Part shown: positions 43,844-54,021 of the stretch, one piece after another
How positions within the stretch are numbered: the first letter of the stretch is position 1
How the letters are laid out: every line of letters starts with the position of its first letter
Assembly (NCBI GenBank): GCA_903845215.1
Contig: CAIMWI010000036.1
Coordinates: 52,978-116,977 of the forward strand
Origin: an uncultured Rhodobacterales bacterium
GTDB lineage: Bacteria; Pseudomonadota; Alphaproteobacteria; Rhodobacterales; Rhodobacteraceae
DNA length: 64,000 nucleotides
Reading direction: 5' to 3'
The notes under the pieces: generated by a model
What the model was told of the DNA's origin: nothing
The model's input: only the letters and a program-made list of their open reading frames with translations
The model's database searches: none
Translations under genes and position numbers: made by a program

Positions 43844-46800
43844 ATGCGCCTGACGCGGCTGCGCCTTAACGGGTTCAAGAGTTTCGTCGATCCCACTGAT
43901 CTGATGATCATGGAGGGGCTGACTGGTGTTGTCGGGCCCAATGGCTGCGGCAAGTCGAACCTGTTAGAGGCGCTGCGCTGGGTGATGGGGGAAAACCGCC
44001 CCTCGGCGATGCGCGGCGGCGGGATGGAGGATGTGATCTTCAACGGCTCTGGCGGTCGGGGGGCGCGGCATTTTGCAGAAGTGTCGTTGATCATCGACAA
44101 CCAAGACCGTTTGGCACCTTCAGGGTTTAACGATGCCGACACGATTGAAGTGGTGCGCCGGATCACCCGTGATGCGGGATCAGCTTATAAGGCCAACGCC
44201 AAGGATGTGCGTGCGCGCGATGTGCAGATGTTGTTTGCCGACGCGTCGACGGGGTCGCATTCGCCCGCATTGGTTCGGCAGGGGCAGATCACAGAACTGA
44301 TCAACGCCAAACCCAAGGCCCGCCGGATGATCTTAGAGGAGGCCGCCGGAATAAGCGGTCTCTACCAGCGCCGCCATGAGGCCGAACTGCGCCTATCGGC
44401 CGCAGAGCAGAATTTGCTGCGGGTGGATGACGTGTTGGAAGGCTTGGCGCAACAGCTTTCCACCCTGACACGGCAGGCCAAGCAGGCCACGCGCTACCGC
44501 GAGATTGGCACCGAATTGCGGCAAGCCGAGGGGATGTTGCTGTACAGCCGCTGGCGCGAGGCGGAAGTGGCACGGGCGGCTGCGGAATTCACCCTGCGCC
44601 AGCGCCTGTCAGTGGCTGCTCAGGCCGAGCTTGCCGCACGTTTTGCCTCAAAAAGCCGCGAGGATGCCGAGGGCGATATACCAGCGCGCCGCGAGGAAGA
44701 GGTGGTGGCCGGCGCCATCTTGCAACGCCTGATGCTGCAGCGCGATGTCCTGACGGCCGAAGAGACGCGGGCCTTGGCCAGCATAGAGACGTTGAACGCC
44801 CGCATCTTGCAGATGGACCGCGACGGTGAGCGCGAAGTGTCGCTGAACCGCGACGCAGCCGAGATGATCGAGCGGCTGGTGTGGGAAGTTGACCAGTTGA
44901 TGCGCGCCAGCGAGGGGCAAGACGAGCGGCTGTCAGACGCTGCAAACCTCGCCCGCGCCGCAGCCGGTGACCTTGGCATCCGCGAAGACGAATTGGCGCA
45001 AACGACCGAAGACGCGGCCCGCTTGGCTGCGCGCCATCAATCGGCAGATCGCTTGGTGGCAGACAACCGCAAAGCGTTAGAGCGTTTACAAGACGAGGCC
45101 GCGCGCGCCGCTGACACTGTAGAAGTGGCGCAAGAAGCTGTTGTGGCCGCGATTGAAGCCGCAGAAGCGGCGCGCGATGCGCAAGAAACAGCACTTGGTG
45201 CAGCGGAAGCCGCCGAGGAGGCGCTGACGCGCGCTGAAGACGCCCGCGCCACCGCCCAAGCCACAGAAGCCGATGCACGCGCCATAAGATCGAGTGCCGA
45301 GGGCGAGGCGAATGCCCTGCGCGCTGAAGTGGCGGCCCTTGCCCGCCTTGTACAGCGCGAGGCGCAAGCCGGCCAACAATTGCTGGATCAGCTAGAGGTG
45401 GAGGTGGGCTACGAAGCCGCCCTAGGCGCAGCTTTTGCAGATGATTTGCGCAATGCTCAGGTGCAGGGCGATGCCGGATCAGGCTGGGTTCAGTTGGAAG
45501 CCTTTGATCCGGCCCAACCCTTGCCCCAAGGTGCGGCCCCCTTGGCCCGCCATGTCGGCGCGCCCGATGTGCTGGCGCGGCGTCTGTCGCAGACCGGAGT
45601 GGTCGAGGCGGCCGATGGGCCGCGCCTGCAGGCCACCCTAGGCCCCGGGCAAAGGCTGGTCAGCCGCGAGGGCGATGTTTGGCGGTGGGACGGATTCAGG
45701 GCGGCTGCGGCAGATGCGCCCTCGGCCACGGCGGCGCGCCTGCGGCAGCTGAACCGTTTGGTTCAGGTGAAGCGCGATCTGGAAGAGGCCTCTGCCAAGG
45801 CCTTTGGCGCGGCACAAGCCCATGACGCGCTGCAAGCGCGGCTAGCCGATGCGGCGCGCGCCGATCAACTGGCCCGCGATCAGCGACGCACAGCCGACCA
45901 ACGTGTCACCGAGGCCAACCGCGCTGCTGCCCGTGCAGAGGGCGAACGCTCGATCACTGGCGGACGGCTGGAAGCGGCCCTTGCGGCAGCGGCGCGCTTT
46001 GGCGACGATGCCGCCCTTGCCCGCGACCGTTTGGCCGAGGCCGAGGCTGGCCTGCAAGGCTTGGGCGATTTGGCTGCAGCGCGTGCCTTGGTGGAAGACA
46101 GGCGCGTGGCGGTTGAAGGCGCACGCATCGCCATGATGACCCGCCGCGCCGCGCATGACGAGCTAAAGCGCGAAGGCGAAGCGCGGGTGCGGCGGCGTCA
46201 AGAGGCTGTCAAGGAACTTTCAGGGTGGAAGCACCGGCAAGACACCGCCACCAAACGCAGCGTCGAGCTACGAGAACGGCGGCAAGAGGCCGAGGAAGAC
46301 TTGACCGAAGCCATGGCCTTGCCCGAAGACATCCGCGACCGCCGCGAGAACTTGGCCGAGGCAATTGACGCAGCAGAGGCGCGCCGCAACCAAGCCGCAG
46401 ATGCCTTGGCCGAAGCTGAGGCGGTGCTCCGCCAGGCCCAAGGCGCCGAGCGCGAGGCCGAGCGCACAGCCAGCGAGGCCCGCGAAGCCCGCGCCCGTGC
46501 CGAAGTACAGCAAGAAGCTGCCCGCGCCGGCGCAACCCAGGCCGCCGACCGTATCTTAGAAGAGCTAGGCGCCACACCCGATCAGCTTTTAGACACTTTG
46601 GGCTTTGACCCCGATCGGATGCCAGACGCCGACTCACTTGAGATTGACGTGAACCGCCTGAAACGCCAACGCGAGGCTTTGGGTGCGGTGAACCTGCGCG
46701 CCGAAGAGGATGCCAAGGCCGTGTCGGGCGAGTATGACGCGCTGGTGGCCGAAAAGATCGACCTTGAAGAGGCGATCAAGAAACTGCGCGCAGGTATCGC

Positions 46801-47299
46801 AGGGCTGAACCGCGAAGGGCGCGAACGGCTTTTGACCGCCTTTGAACAGGTCAACGCCAATTTTGCTACGCTTTTCACCCACCTGTTTGGCGGGGGCGAG
46901 GCGCGGTTGGTCATGGTGGAAAGCGACGACCCGCTTGAGGCGGGGCTAGAGATCATGTGCCAGCCCCCCGGCAAGCGGTTGTCGACCCTGTCGCTGCTGT
47001 CGGGCGGAGAACAAACGCTTACCGCGCTGGCGCTGATCTTTGGCGTCTTTCTGGCCAACCCCGCCCCGATCTGCGTGCTAGACGAGGTGGACGCGCCCTT
47101 GGATGACGCCAATGTCACCCGCTTTTGCGACCTGATGGACGAAATGCGCCGTAGGACGGAAACGCGCTTTTTGGTCATCACCCACCACGCCGTCACGATG
47201 AGCCGGATGGACCGCCTGTTTGGGGTGACCATGGCAGAACAGGGCGTCAGCCAATTGGTCAGCGTCGATTTGAACCGCGCAGCGGCGATGGTCGGCTAG
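43844..47299 (+). CDS. smc: Chromosome segregation protein SMC
   Basis: 1151 aa. Walker A GPNGCGKSNLLEALRWVMGE is near residue 30. Long Ala/Glu/Arg-rich coiled coils flank a hinge at about residues 500-640, and the C-terminal head has the signature LSLLSGGEQTLTALALIFG and Walker B ICVLDEVDAPLDDAN. SMC dimers organise and separate chromosomes. AAAGGG precedes the ATG. Its stop overlaps that of the convergent acyltransferase gene by a few bases. ScpA/ScpB are not in the window. Confidence 0.96.
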   Translation: MRLTRLRLNGFKSFVDPTDLMIMEGLTGVVGPNGCGKSNLLEALRWVMGENRPSAMRGGGMEDVIFNGSGGRGARHFAEVSLIIDNQDRLAPSGFNDADTIEVVRRITRDAGSAYKANAKDVRARDVQMLFADASTGSHSPALVRQGQITELINAKPKARRMILEEAAGISGLYQRRHEAELRLSAAEQNLLRVDDVLEGLAQQLSTLTRQAKQATRYREIGTELRQAEGMLLYSRWREAEVARAAAEFTLRQRLSVAAQAELAARFASKSREDAEGDIPARREEEVVAGAILQRLMLQRDVLTAEETRALASIETLNARILQMDRDGEREVSLNRDAAEMIERLVWEVDQLMRASEGQDERLSDAANLARAAAGDLGIREDELAQTTEDAARLAARHQSADRLVADNRKALERLQDEAARAADTVEVAQEAVVAAIEAAEAARDAQETALGAAEAAEEALTRAEDARATAQATEADARAIRSSAEGEANALRAEVAALARLVQREAQAGQQLLDQLEVEVGYEAALGAAFADDLRNAQVQGDAGSGWVQLEAFDPAQPLPQGAAPLARHVGAPDVLARRLSQTGVVEAADGPRLQATLGPGQRLVSREGDVWRWDGFRAAAADAPSATAARLRQLNRLVQVKRDLEEASAKAFGAAQAHDALQARLADAARADQLARDQRRTADQRVTEANRAAARAEGERSITGGRLEAALAAAARFGDDAALARDRLAEAEAGLQGLGDLAAARALVEDRRVAVEGARIAMMTRRAAHDELKREGEARVRRRQEAVKELSGWKHRQDTATKRSVELRERRQEAEEDLTEAMALPEDIRDRRENLAEAIDAAEARRNQAADALAEAEAVLRQAQGAEREAERTASEAREARARAEVQQEAARAGATQAADRILEELGATPDQLLDTLGFDPDRMPDADSLEIDVNRLKRQREALGAVNLRAEEDAKAVSGEYDALVAEKIDLEEAIKKLRAGIAGLNREGRERLLTAFEQVNANFATLFTHLFGGGEARLVMVESDDPLEAGLEIMCQPPGKRLSTLSLLSGGEQTLTALALIFGVFLANPAPICVLDEVDAPLDDANVTRFCDLMDEMRRRTETRFLVITHHAVTMSRMDRLFGVTMAEQGVSQLVSVDLNRAAAMVG

Positions 47300-48189
47300 G
47301 GATTGATTTTGCCCAAGGACAAGGTGTGCTCGCGAAGCCAAGCCAGAAAGCCGCGGGGGTTGCCCTTCCATTTGTCCAATTCGCCAGCCGACAGGGGCAG
47401 CCCAACATGCGGCCGCTGTGGTTTGAACAGGGCGCGGCGGATTTCATACAGCAGCAACCCCTGCCGCAACGTGGCCGCCAGTTTGTTGGCGATCTGATAG
47501 GCGCGCGAATTCTGACCGGTGAAATGGATCGGGACAATCGTGGCCCCCGACTTGGTGATCATCTTATGGGTGAAGACGTTCCATTCCGCCTCTATCGCGG
47601 GACCAAACCATGTTTCGGAACACGCGACTTTTCCGGCCGGAAACAGAATAACCAAGCCCCCCTCTGCCAAATGCGCCATGGTCAAATCACGCATCTGCAA
47701 GCCCAACTCGCGAGAGTTTTCCTCATGCGGGAAGGGCACAGGGATCATGAATTCTTCAATTTCGGGAATGCCCGTCAAAAGGCTGCGCGTCAGAATGCGG
47801 AAGTCTGATCGCACTCGGCTGACCAATTCGCCCATGATCATGCCATCGACCAAACCGTGGGGATGGTTCGCCACCACCACAACCGGCCCTGTTTTGGGAA
47901 TTCGGGCGATTTCTTCGGGCGGGGTGTCGATGCGGATACCCATATGCGCCACAGCCTTGGACCAAAAGGTCACACCGACCGGTGCGCCGGATTTTTCAAA
48001 GCTGCGGATCATTTGCAGAAGTTTGACCTTTGCGGTGATCCACTCGATGGCACGAATCGTGACCACCTTGGCCGGATTGGTGAAGGTTCCGGCGTAAGAC
48101 AGGCGGCGCATGTCATATTTATTGGCCACCTCTACCCTAGGGGCAGCCTTTGCGAGCACCACAGGCTTGGTCATTTGCGTTTGCGTCAC
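47296..48189 (-). CDS. Glycerol-phosphate/lysophospholipid acyltransferase (PlsC family)
   Basis: About 297 aa. The acyltransferase motif is VANHPHGLVDGMIMG, in which His and Asp are separated as in the NHP-G-xDG subgroup, and VILFPAGKVACSETWFG is the second conserved block. It likely acylates a lysophospholipid or related glycerolipid at the inner membrane. The start is uncertain: the track's TTG (48234) overlaps ptsH by 17 bases. The GTG at 48189, preceded by AAGGAAGGCGG, avoids that and is used here; an ATG at 48174 is also possible. It is the last gene of the ptsH-containing operon. Confidence 0.82.
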   Translation of the reverse strand: MTQTQMTKPVVLAKAAPRVEVANKYDMRRLSYAGTFTNPAKVVTIRAIEWITAKVKLLQMIRSFEKSGAPVGVTFWSKAVAHMGIRIDTPPEEIARIPKTGPVVVVANHPHGLVDGMIMGELVSRVRSDFRILTRSLLTGIPEIEEFMIPVPFPHEENSRELGLQMRDLTMAHLAEGGLVILFPAGKVACSETWFGPAIEAEWNVFTHKMITKSGATIVPIHFTGQNSRAYQIANKLAATLRQGLLLYEIRRALFKPQRPHVGLPLSAGELDKWKGNPRGFLAWLREHTLSLGKINP

Positions 48190-48217
48190 GAGCCGTCCGC
48201 CTTCCTTTGCAAACCGC

Positions 48218-48487
48218 TTAACGGTCTTCGCCAAAGCGATCGGCCACCAATTTGGTCAGCGCCATTCCAAGCGCCTCGGCCTGAGGGCCGCTTGTCTCTA
48301 CTGTAATAGTGGTTCCGCGAGAGGCTGCCAACATCAAAAGTCCCATGATGCTGTCGCCTGACACCGTCATATCTTCACGCGTCACTTGTGCGCTTGCGTC
48401 AAACTCTTCAACAACCTCGACAAATTTGGCCGAAGCACGGGCATGAAGCCCCTTTTCATTCACAATCAAAAGCGAAAGCTGGGCCAT
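48218..48487 (-). CDS. ptsH: HPr-family phosphocarrier protein
   Basis: 89 aa. The phosphorylated histidine is in NEKGLHARASAKF near residue 15. The regulatory serine lies in SGDSIMGLLML near residue 46, the site acted on by HPr kinase, and hprK is encoded in the same operon. It is part of a regulatory phosphotransferase chain (EI, HPr, EIIA) without sugar permeases in this locus, as is usual in alphaproteobacteria. It lies 3 bases after the EIIA gene. Confidence 0.95.
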   Translation of the reverse strand: MAQLSLLIVNEKGLHARASAKFVEVVEEFDASAQVTREDMTVSGDSIMGLLMLAASRGTTITVETSGPQAEALGMALTKLVADRFGEDR

Positions 48488-48490
48488 TGT

Positions 48491-48889
48491 TTAGGCCCCC
48501 ATGCCAAGATCAAGGCTATTGATGTATTTTCGACCAGCTTCCAAAGCGGCGGTCACCGCTTCACCAACAGGCAAGGCGCGGCATTTGGCAAGCTTGATCA
48601 GCATCGGCAGATTGGCGCCATAAAGGATTCGCCGTTCCGAGCCGGCACACCCTGCCATCAGTGACAGGTTTGACGGCGATCCACCAAACATATCGGTCAC
48701 CACAACGACACCTTCGCCATGGTCAACCGCATTGGCCGCAGCGCAAATTTCAGCCTGCTTTTTGTCGCGATCACAATCATCTTCAATCGAGATGGCCTGC
48801 ATATCGCTTTGTTTGCCCACAACGTGTTCAACAGCCAAGAGATACTCTCTGGCCAGCCCCCCGTGTGCGACGATGACAACTCCGATCAC
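48491..48889 (-). CDS. PTS EIIA component, mannose/fructose family
   Basis: 132 aa. The active His is in [14 protein letters not shown] near residue 9, and [18 protein letters not shown] is the family's second signature. It starts with GTG, which overlaps the rapZ stop (GTGA) and follows AGGTAGG. No EIIB or EIIC is near, so its role is regulatory, receiving phosphate from HPr and signalling, not sugar uptake. It sits between rapZ and ptsH in the ChvGI-PTS operon. Confidence 0.93.
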   Translation of the reverse strand: MIGVVIVAHGGLAREYLLAVEHVVGKQSDMQAISIEDDCDRDKKQAEICAAANAVDHGEGVVVVTDMFGGSPSNLSLMAGCAGSERRILYGANLPMLIKLAKCRALPVGEAVTAALEAGRKYINSLDLGMGA

Positions 48890-49818
48890 CCGCGACCTAC
48901 CTCTGTTTCGCTACTGATCCCATCAAGCATCGGGGTGGTTCCCCGACGCTCAAGCTCTCGGTGACGTTTTGACACCTGCCAGCCGGCTTCTGCAAGCACT
49001 TTGGCCAATTTTTCTGCAACTGCAACAGAACGGTGTTGCCCGCCGGTGCAGCCAAAGCCGATTGTTAGGTGGGCTTTGCCCTCTTGCAACTGGGCCGGCA
49101 GCAAAATGAAGAGCATTTCTTGCAGTTTTTCGAAGAAAGCGACAAAGTTGGGATCAGCTTGCACATAGGCGGAAACTTCTGCATCGCGACCATCTTTGTC
49201 TCGCAAAGCAGGCACCCAGTGCGGGTTGCCTAAGAATCGGCAGTCAAAAACCATATCCACACCGCGCGGCAGCCCGCGCTTGTAGCTGAAACTTTGCACC
49301 GAAATGGCCAAGCGCGTGGCCGTGCTTTGTGCAAACCAATGGTCTATTTCGGCCTTTAGGTCATGCGGCGACAGATCCGAGGTGTCGATCAGATGATCCG
49401 CACGCGCCCGAATGGCGACCAAAAGGTCGATCTCGCGCTCGATCCCTTCGCTGGGCGAAACGGCCTCGGCTAGGGGGTGGCGTCGACGGGTTTGGCTGTA
49501 GCGGCTTTGCAAGATGCCGGGCGCACAATCGAGATACAAGACATCCAAAGTGACCCGCGGGTTGCGGGTGAGGCGGTCGATCAATTCAATCGCGGCAGTC
49601 GTGCTGAAATCGCGGTTGCGCACATCCAGCCCCAAGGCAATGGGCCTGTCGAGCGGCGGGCCGTCTAACAAGCGCGGGATCAGACTAAGAGGCAAGTTAT
49701 CGATCACCTCATAGCCCAGATCTTCCAGCGCGTGAAACGCAGTTGACCGACCAGCCCCGGAAGGTCCGGTGACAAGAATAAGGTGGTGAAAGCTATGGCT
49801 TTCGAAAGAGTCGGTCAT
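48886..49818 (-). CDS. rapZ: RNase adapter protein RapZ
   Basis: 310 aa. The P-loop [28 protein letters not shown] is near residue 15, with Arg where Lys is usual, as in many RapZ proteins. The C-terminal domain (IGCTGG-like [17 protein letters not shown]) is conserved. In enterobacteria RapZ guides RNase E to the GlmZ sRNA; in other bacteria its role differs. Linkage to hprK, EIIA and HPr is the usual arrangement. The ATG lacks a strong Shine-Dalgarno. Confidence 0.95.
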   Translation of the reverse strand: MTDSFESHSFHHLILVTGPSGAGRSTAFHALEDLGYEVIDNLPLSLIPRLLDGPPLDRPIALGLDVRNRDFSTTAAIELIDRLTRNPRVTLDVLYLDCAPGILQSRYSQTRRRHPLAEAVSPSEGIEREIDLLVAIRARADHLIDTSDLSPHDLKAEIDHWFAQSTATRLAISVQSFSYKRGLPRGVDMVFDCRFLGNPHWVPALRDKDGRDAEVSAYVQADPNFVAFFEKLQEMLFILLPAQLQEGKAHLTIGFGCTGGQHRSVAVAEKLAKVLAEAGWQVSKRHRELERRGTTPMLDGISSETEVGRG

Positions 49819-49840
49819 TGGGGTAAACTAAGGCCGTCTG

Positions 49841-50260
49841 TCAGGCGAAACGCGAAGCCTTAACATAGCACAGAATGGCCGCAGGAAAATGGGCTGCAGG
49901 CACGGCCAGCACCAAAGGGCAACTTATCCCCAAAAGACTGATCTCACGCTCTGGCGGAAGGCGTTGGGTTTCGGTCTGATCCATGTCAACCACCAACGCG
50001 ATTTGGGCTTGGGGAACAAAGGGAACGCGCAGCAATCCAAGGCCGCGCGCCTCGATCAGGCCCTGAATCGTGGCGGGGGGGCGGGCGGTCAACACACCGC
50101 CGTGCGCCTGCAATTCGGTGCGGTCGTCAGCCACCAGATCAGCGCCATAGGCCATCAGTTGTAAAGCCAGCGCCGATTTGCCCAAGCCAGAGCGCCCCAA
50201 AATCAATACCCCACGGCCTTGCCACGCGATACAACTGGCGTGGACAATCTGCGCCGTCAT
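49841..50260 (-). CDS. hprK: HPr kinase/phosphorylase, short alphaproteobacterial form
   Basis: 139 aa. Only the C-terminal catalytic domain of the Firmicute enzyme is present: P-loop GRSGLGKSALALQL near residue 20, ADDRTEL after it, and IEARGLGLLRVPFV, the conserved HprK signature. It phosphorylates or dephosphorylates the regulatory serine of HPr. It overlaps the kinase gene upstream (ATGA) and is followed by rapZ, tying PTS phosphorylation to the ChvGI system. Confidence 0.93.
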   Translation of the reverse strand: MTAQIVHASCIAWQGRGVLILGRSGLGKSALALQLMAYGADLVADDRTELQAHGGVLTARPPATIQGLIEARGLGLLRVPFVPQAQIALVVDMDQTETQRLPPEREISLLGISCPLVLAVPAAHFPAAILCYVKASRFA

Positions 50261-51387
50261 ACCGGCAGGCCCACCACAAAGCGCGCGCCCAAAGGGGCAG
50301 CCCGCGGGTCATCCTCGTCAGAGCGAATGTTTTCAGCCCAGATCACACCGCCATGCGCCTCGACAATCTGTTTGGATATGGCAAGGCCAAGGCCAGAATG
50401 GTTGCCAAAATCACTGTCGGGGCGTTCTGAATAAAAACGCTGGAACACCTTGGACAGCGCCTGTTCTGGGATGCCGGGGCCGGTATCTTCGACAACGACC
50501 AACACCCGATTGTCGCGCTTGCGCGCCCAGATGCGCACAGCATCCCCCGCGGCACAAAAGGAAATGGCATTGGTAATCAGATTGACAAAGACTTGCGCCA
50601 ACCGCGCCTCGATTCCGACCAAGTTCAGGGGTTGATCGGGAAAATCTGCAATCAGGTCAACCCCCTTCCATTGCGCCTGCGTGCCAAGATGGTCAGTTAG
50701 GTTTATCAGGGTTTTGCGCAGATTAAACGGCTCTTCCTCTTCCTTGACCAGATCTGAATCAAGGCGCGAGGCGGCAGAGATATCGCTGACCAAACGCGTC
50801 ATTCGCCGCACGTCATGGTCGATGACATCCAAAAGCTTTTCGCGCTGTTCCACTTTGGTAACCATGCGCAAAGAGCCCACGGCCGACCGCAGGCTGGCAA
50901 GGGGGTTCTTGATTTCATGGCTGACATCAGCGGCAAAATGTTCGTTGGCATCGATTCTGTCACAAAGCGCCGTCACCATCCCGCGCAGAGCGACCGACAG
51001 GCGGCCTATTTCATCGGGGCGATCGGACAAGTCAGGGATCCAGACCCGACCTGGGGCAATTGTGCGCCCCCCCGGAACACGGCCAATTTCTGCAGCCTTG
51101 GCAAGTGCCGCCAAAGGGCGCGTGATCGCCGCGGCCAAAACCAGCGACAGGGCAATGCAAACGGCTAAGGCCGCGGCAAAGACCATCCATAAGCGCGCCT
51201 GCACAACGGGCGCTGGATCAAGGGCGATGATCCCTGCAATCACGACGACAAGCACCACCACATTGGCCAAGACGATTTGCCCCGCCAAAGGCACGCGCAT
51301 CAAAGACAGCCGCGCCCGGCGCAGCCTGGCCGGATCTGTGCGCATGGGTGCCTTTTTGGTTGGGCTAGATTGGAAGATCGCAGTCAT
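50257..51387 (-). CDS. chvG: Sensor histidine kinase ChvG-like, without large periplasmic domain
   Basis: 376 aa. Two hydrophobic helices ([18 protein letters not shown], near residues 39-56, and [19 protein letters not shown], near 66-84) are separated by about ten residues. There is thus almost no periplasmic sensor, whereas typical ChvG kinases have a loop of some 200 residues. A HAMP-like linker, the H-box [19 protein letters not shown], the N-box NLITNAI and the G-boxes EDTGPGIPE and [16 protein letters not shown] follow. ATG overlaps the chvI stop (ATGA). Identification as ChvG rests mainly on linkage to chvI, hprK and pckA. Sensing may be membrane-based or cytoplasmic. Confidence 0.8.
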   Translation of the reverse strand: MTAIFQSSPTKKAPMRTDPARLRRARLSLMRVPLAGQIVLANVVVLVVVIAGIIALDPAPVVQARLWMVFAAALAVCIALSLVLAAAITRPLAALAKAAEIGRVPGGRTIAPGRVWIPDLSDRPDEIGRLSVALRGMVTALCDRIDANEHFAADVSHEIKNPLASLRSAVGSLRMVTKVEQREKLLDVIDHDVRRMTRLVSDISAASRLDSDLVKEEEEPFNLRKTLINLTDHLGTQAQWKGVDLIADFPDQPLNLVGIEARLAQVFVNLITNAISFCAAGDAVRIWARKRDNRVLVVVEDTGPGIPEQALSKVFQRFYSERPDSDFGNHSGLGLAISKQIVEAHGGVIWAENIRSDEDDPRAAPLGARFVVGLPV

Positions 51388-52085
51388 TCTTCGATATAAC
51401 GATAACCAATGCCATAAAGCGTTTCGATGGCGTTAAACCCGTCATCCACCCCGCGCATTTTCTTGCGCAGACGCTTGATGTGGCTGTCAATCGTGCGGTC
51501 GTCGACATAGACCTGATCGTCATAGGCCACATCCATCAACTGCTCGCGGCTTTTTACAAAGCCCGGTCGCTGGGCCAAGGTTTGCAGCAGCATGAATTCG
51601 GTCACAGTCAGGGCAACCTCTTGCCCCTTCCATTCGACCGCATGGCGCAAAGGGTCCATCCGAAGATGGCCACGCTCTAGCACGCGAATGTCCTCTAAAC
51701 TGGCAAGGTCTGCGGCAGGACTTGGATCTTGGCGGCGCAGCAGGGCGCGGATACGTTCCAGCAAAATGCGCTGGCTAAAGGGCTTTTTCACATAATCATC
51801 AGCCCCCATGCGCAGGCCCAAGACTTCGTCAATCTCGTCGTCTTTCGAACTGAGAAAGATCACCGGAATGCGCGTTTTGCCGCGCAGGCGTTGCAACAGA
51901 TCCATCCCATCCATGCGCGGGAGTTTGACATCCAGCACGGCCACATCGGGCATCCGCCGACTAAAGGCGTCAAGGGCTGATTGGCCATCATTAAAGGTTT
52001 CAACTTCAAACCCTTCAGATTCCAACGTCATCGTGACGGAGGTCAGGATATTGCGGTCATCGTCTACAAGGGCAATTCGGGCCAT
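51384..52085 (-). CDS. chvI: OmpR-family response regulator ChvI
   Basis: 233 aa. The receiver starts [17 protein letters not shown], with the phospho-acceptor Asp in [13 protein letters not shown] near residue 52. The C-terminal winged helix ends [21 protein letters not shown]. The 51 extra N-terminal residues in the track are out of family; the ATG at 52085 follows GGAAG. It is the first gene of the operon chvI-chvG-hprK-rapZ-EIIA-HPr and divergent from pckA, as in rhizobia and other alphaproteobacteria. Confidence 0.93.
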   Translation of the reverse strand: MARIALVDDDRNILTSVTMTLESEGFEVETFNDGQSALDAFSRRMPDVAVLDVKLPRMDGMDLLQRLRGKTRIPVIFLSSKDDEIDEVLGLRMGADDYVKKPFSQRILLERIRALLRRQDPSPAADLASLEDIRVLERGHLRMDPLRHAVEWKGQEVALTVTEFMLLQTLAQRPGFVKSREQLMDVAYDDQVYVDDRTIDSHIKRLRKKMRGVDDGFNAIETLYGIGYRYIEE

Positions 52086-52425
52086 GGCGCGCTTCCAATC
52101 TATACGTTTTGTCTGTTCTGCAGCAGTATTCTGTTCTTTGGGATATATTGGCAATACTAAAGTTAATACTTTATGGCTTTTTCGTGCCTTTTCCAACGAT
52201 TTCGGCAAAAAGGCGACAGACTGGGCCGCGCATTGCATTTGGTTGCGCTAACCTAAGGATGGTTGCGCTAACGTCACAAATCAGCACTTTTCCCGTTTGA
52301 AATCTGCATGTTAAAGAGATTTTGCGCAGAACCTGTTGGCCCGGGATCTGCGCGGCGGCTGTTGGCCCGGCCGTCAGGGTTGCATTCAAGGGATTCGTCC
52401 TTTGGCGTTGAGAGGAGCTTGCAAA
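52086..52425. promoter_or_regulatory. chvI-pckA divergent control region with exact direct repeats
   Basis: This 340-base gap holds no gene. It contains GGTTGCGCTAAC twice (52241-52252 and 52261-52272), exactly 20 bases apart, which places both on the same DNA face. A TAAAGT-TAAT-ACTTTA inverted repeat lies at 52158-52173 near chvI, and CTGTTGGCCCGG occurs twice nearer pckA (52333 and 52359). OmpR-type regulators such as ChvI bind direct repeats, so the first pair is a good candidate site for control of pckA and/or chvI. Confidence 0.5.
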
Positions 52426-54021
52426 ATGGATGAGGGACGGGTGAATCCGGCCATGCGGCTGGAGCATCAGGGTATTTCGGGGCTGGGGCGCATCTATTAC
52501 AACCAGATCGAGCCTGCTTTGGTCAGTGCCGCCGTGCAGCGCGGCGAGGGCACGCTTGGCCTTGGCGGCGCGTTTTTGTGCGAAACGGGGCATTTCACCG
52601 GTCGCTCGCCCAAGGACAAGTTCGTGGTGCGCGGCCCTTCGGTCGAAGGGTCGATCTGGTGGGAAAACAACGCCCCCATGACCCCTGCCGCATTTGACCT
52701 GCTGTATGCCGACATGTTGGCCCATATGCAGGGCCGCGATTACTTTGTGCAGGACCTTTACGCTGGCGCCGACCCGATCCACCGCGTCGATGTGCGCATG
52801 GTGTCCGAACTTGCATGGCACGGCCTGTTCATCCGCCACCTGCTGCGCCGACCAGAGCGGGCCGAGCTTGACAGTTTCTTTCCCGATTGGACGGTGATCA
52901 ACTGCCCCTCGTTCAAAGCCGATCCCGCACGCCACGGATGTCGCAGCGAAACGGTGATTGCGCTGAACTTTGACGCCAAGCTGATCTTGATCGCCAACAC
53001 CGCCTATGCGGGCGAGAATAAGAAAGCGGTGTTTACCCTTCTGAACTACCTTTTGCCAGAAAAAGGCGTGATGGCCATGCATTGCAGCGCCAATCATGCC
53101 ATCGGCAATCCGGTCGACACGGCGGTGTTCTTTGGCCTGTCGGGCACGGGCAAAACCACGCTGTCAGCCGACCCGTCGCGCACGTTGATCGGCGATGATG
53201 AACACGGATGGAGCGATCGGGGCACCTTTAACTTTGAAGGCGGGTGTTACGCCAAAACCATCCACCTGTCGGCGCAGGCCGAGCCCGAGATTTTCGCCAC
53301 CACGCACCGCTTTGCGACCGTGGTGGAAAACATGGTTTATGATCCCGAAACCTTGGCACTTGATTTTGCCGATGACAGCCTGACGGCGAACACCCGCTGC
53401 GCTTATCCGCTGGGCTATATCTCGAACGCTTCGACCACGGGGTTGGGCGGGCATCCCAAGCATGTGGTGATGCTGACCTGCGATGCCTTTGGCGTCTTGC
53501 CGCCCATTGCGCGGCTTAGTCCGGCACAGGCGATGTATCACTTTTTGTCGGGCTTCACGTCGAAGGTGGCCGGGACAGAGCGGGGGGTGACAGAGCCGCA
53601 GCCGACCTTCTCGACCTGTTTTGGCGCGCCGTTCATGCCGCGCAGGCCAGAGGTTTACGGCAAGCTGCTGGAAGAAAAGATCGCCAAGCACGGGGCCACC
53701 TGTTGGCTGGTGAACACAGGCTGGACGGGCGGCGCCTACGGTGTGGGCCAGCGGATGCCGATCAAAGCCACACGCGCCTTGCTGGCGGCAGCTTTGGACG
53801 GGTCGCTGAACACCGCCACCTTTCGCAAAGATGCCAACTTTGGCTTTGAGGTGCCCGTCGCCATGACGGGGGTGGATGACGCCTTGCTAGACCCGCGCCA
53901 AACTTGGGGCCAAGCGTCAGATTATGACGCGCAGGCCCGTAAACTGGTGGCGATGTTTGCCGCCAACTTCGCACAATACCTGCCCTTTATCGACGACGAT
54001 GTGAAAGCCGCCGCCATCTAG
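52426..54021 (+). CDS. pckA: Phosphoenolpyruvate carboxykinase (ATP)
   Basis: 531 aa. It converts oxaloacetate and ATP to phosphoenolpyruvate, the entry into gluconeogenesis. The kinase loop [28 protein letters not shown] is complete, as are [10 protein letters not shown] near the N-terminus and [15 protein letters not shown] near the C-terminus. AGAGGAGC precedes the ATG at 52426 ([16 protein letters not shown]). It is divergent from chvI. Its stop overlaps that of the convergent TauE-family gene. Confidence 0.97.
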   Translation: MDEGRVNPAMRLEHQGISGLGRIYYNQIEPALVSAAVQRGEGTLGLGGAFLCETGHFTGRSPKDKFVVRGPSVEGSIWWENNAPMTPAAFDLLYADMLAHMQGRDYFVQDLYAGADPIHRVDVRMVSELAWHGLFIRHLLRRPERAELDSFFPDWTVINCPSFKADPARHGCRSETVIALNFDAKLILIANTAYAGENKKAVFTLLNYLLPEKGVMAMHCSANHAIGNPVDTAVFFGLSGTGKTTLSADPSRTLIGDDEHGWSDRGTFNFEGGCYAKTIHLSAQAEPEIFATTHRFATVVENMVYDPETLALDFADDSLTANTRCAYPLGYISNASTTGLGGHPKHVVMLTCDAFGVLPPIARLSPAQAMYHFLSGFTSKVAGTERGVTEPQPTFSTCFGAPFMPRRPEVYGKLLEEKIAKHGATCWLVNTGWTGGAYGVGQRMPIKATRALLAAALDGSLNTATFRKDANFGFEVPVAMTGVDDALLDPRQTWGQASDYDAQARKLVAMFAANFAQYLPFIDDDVKAAAI

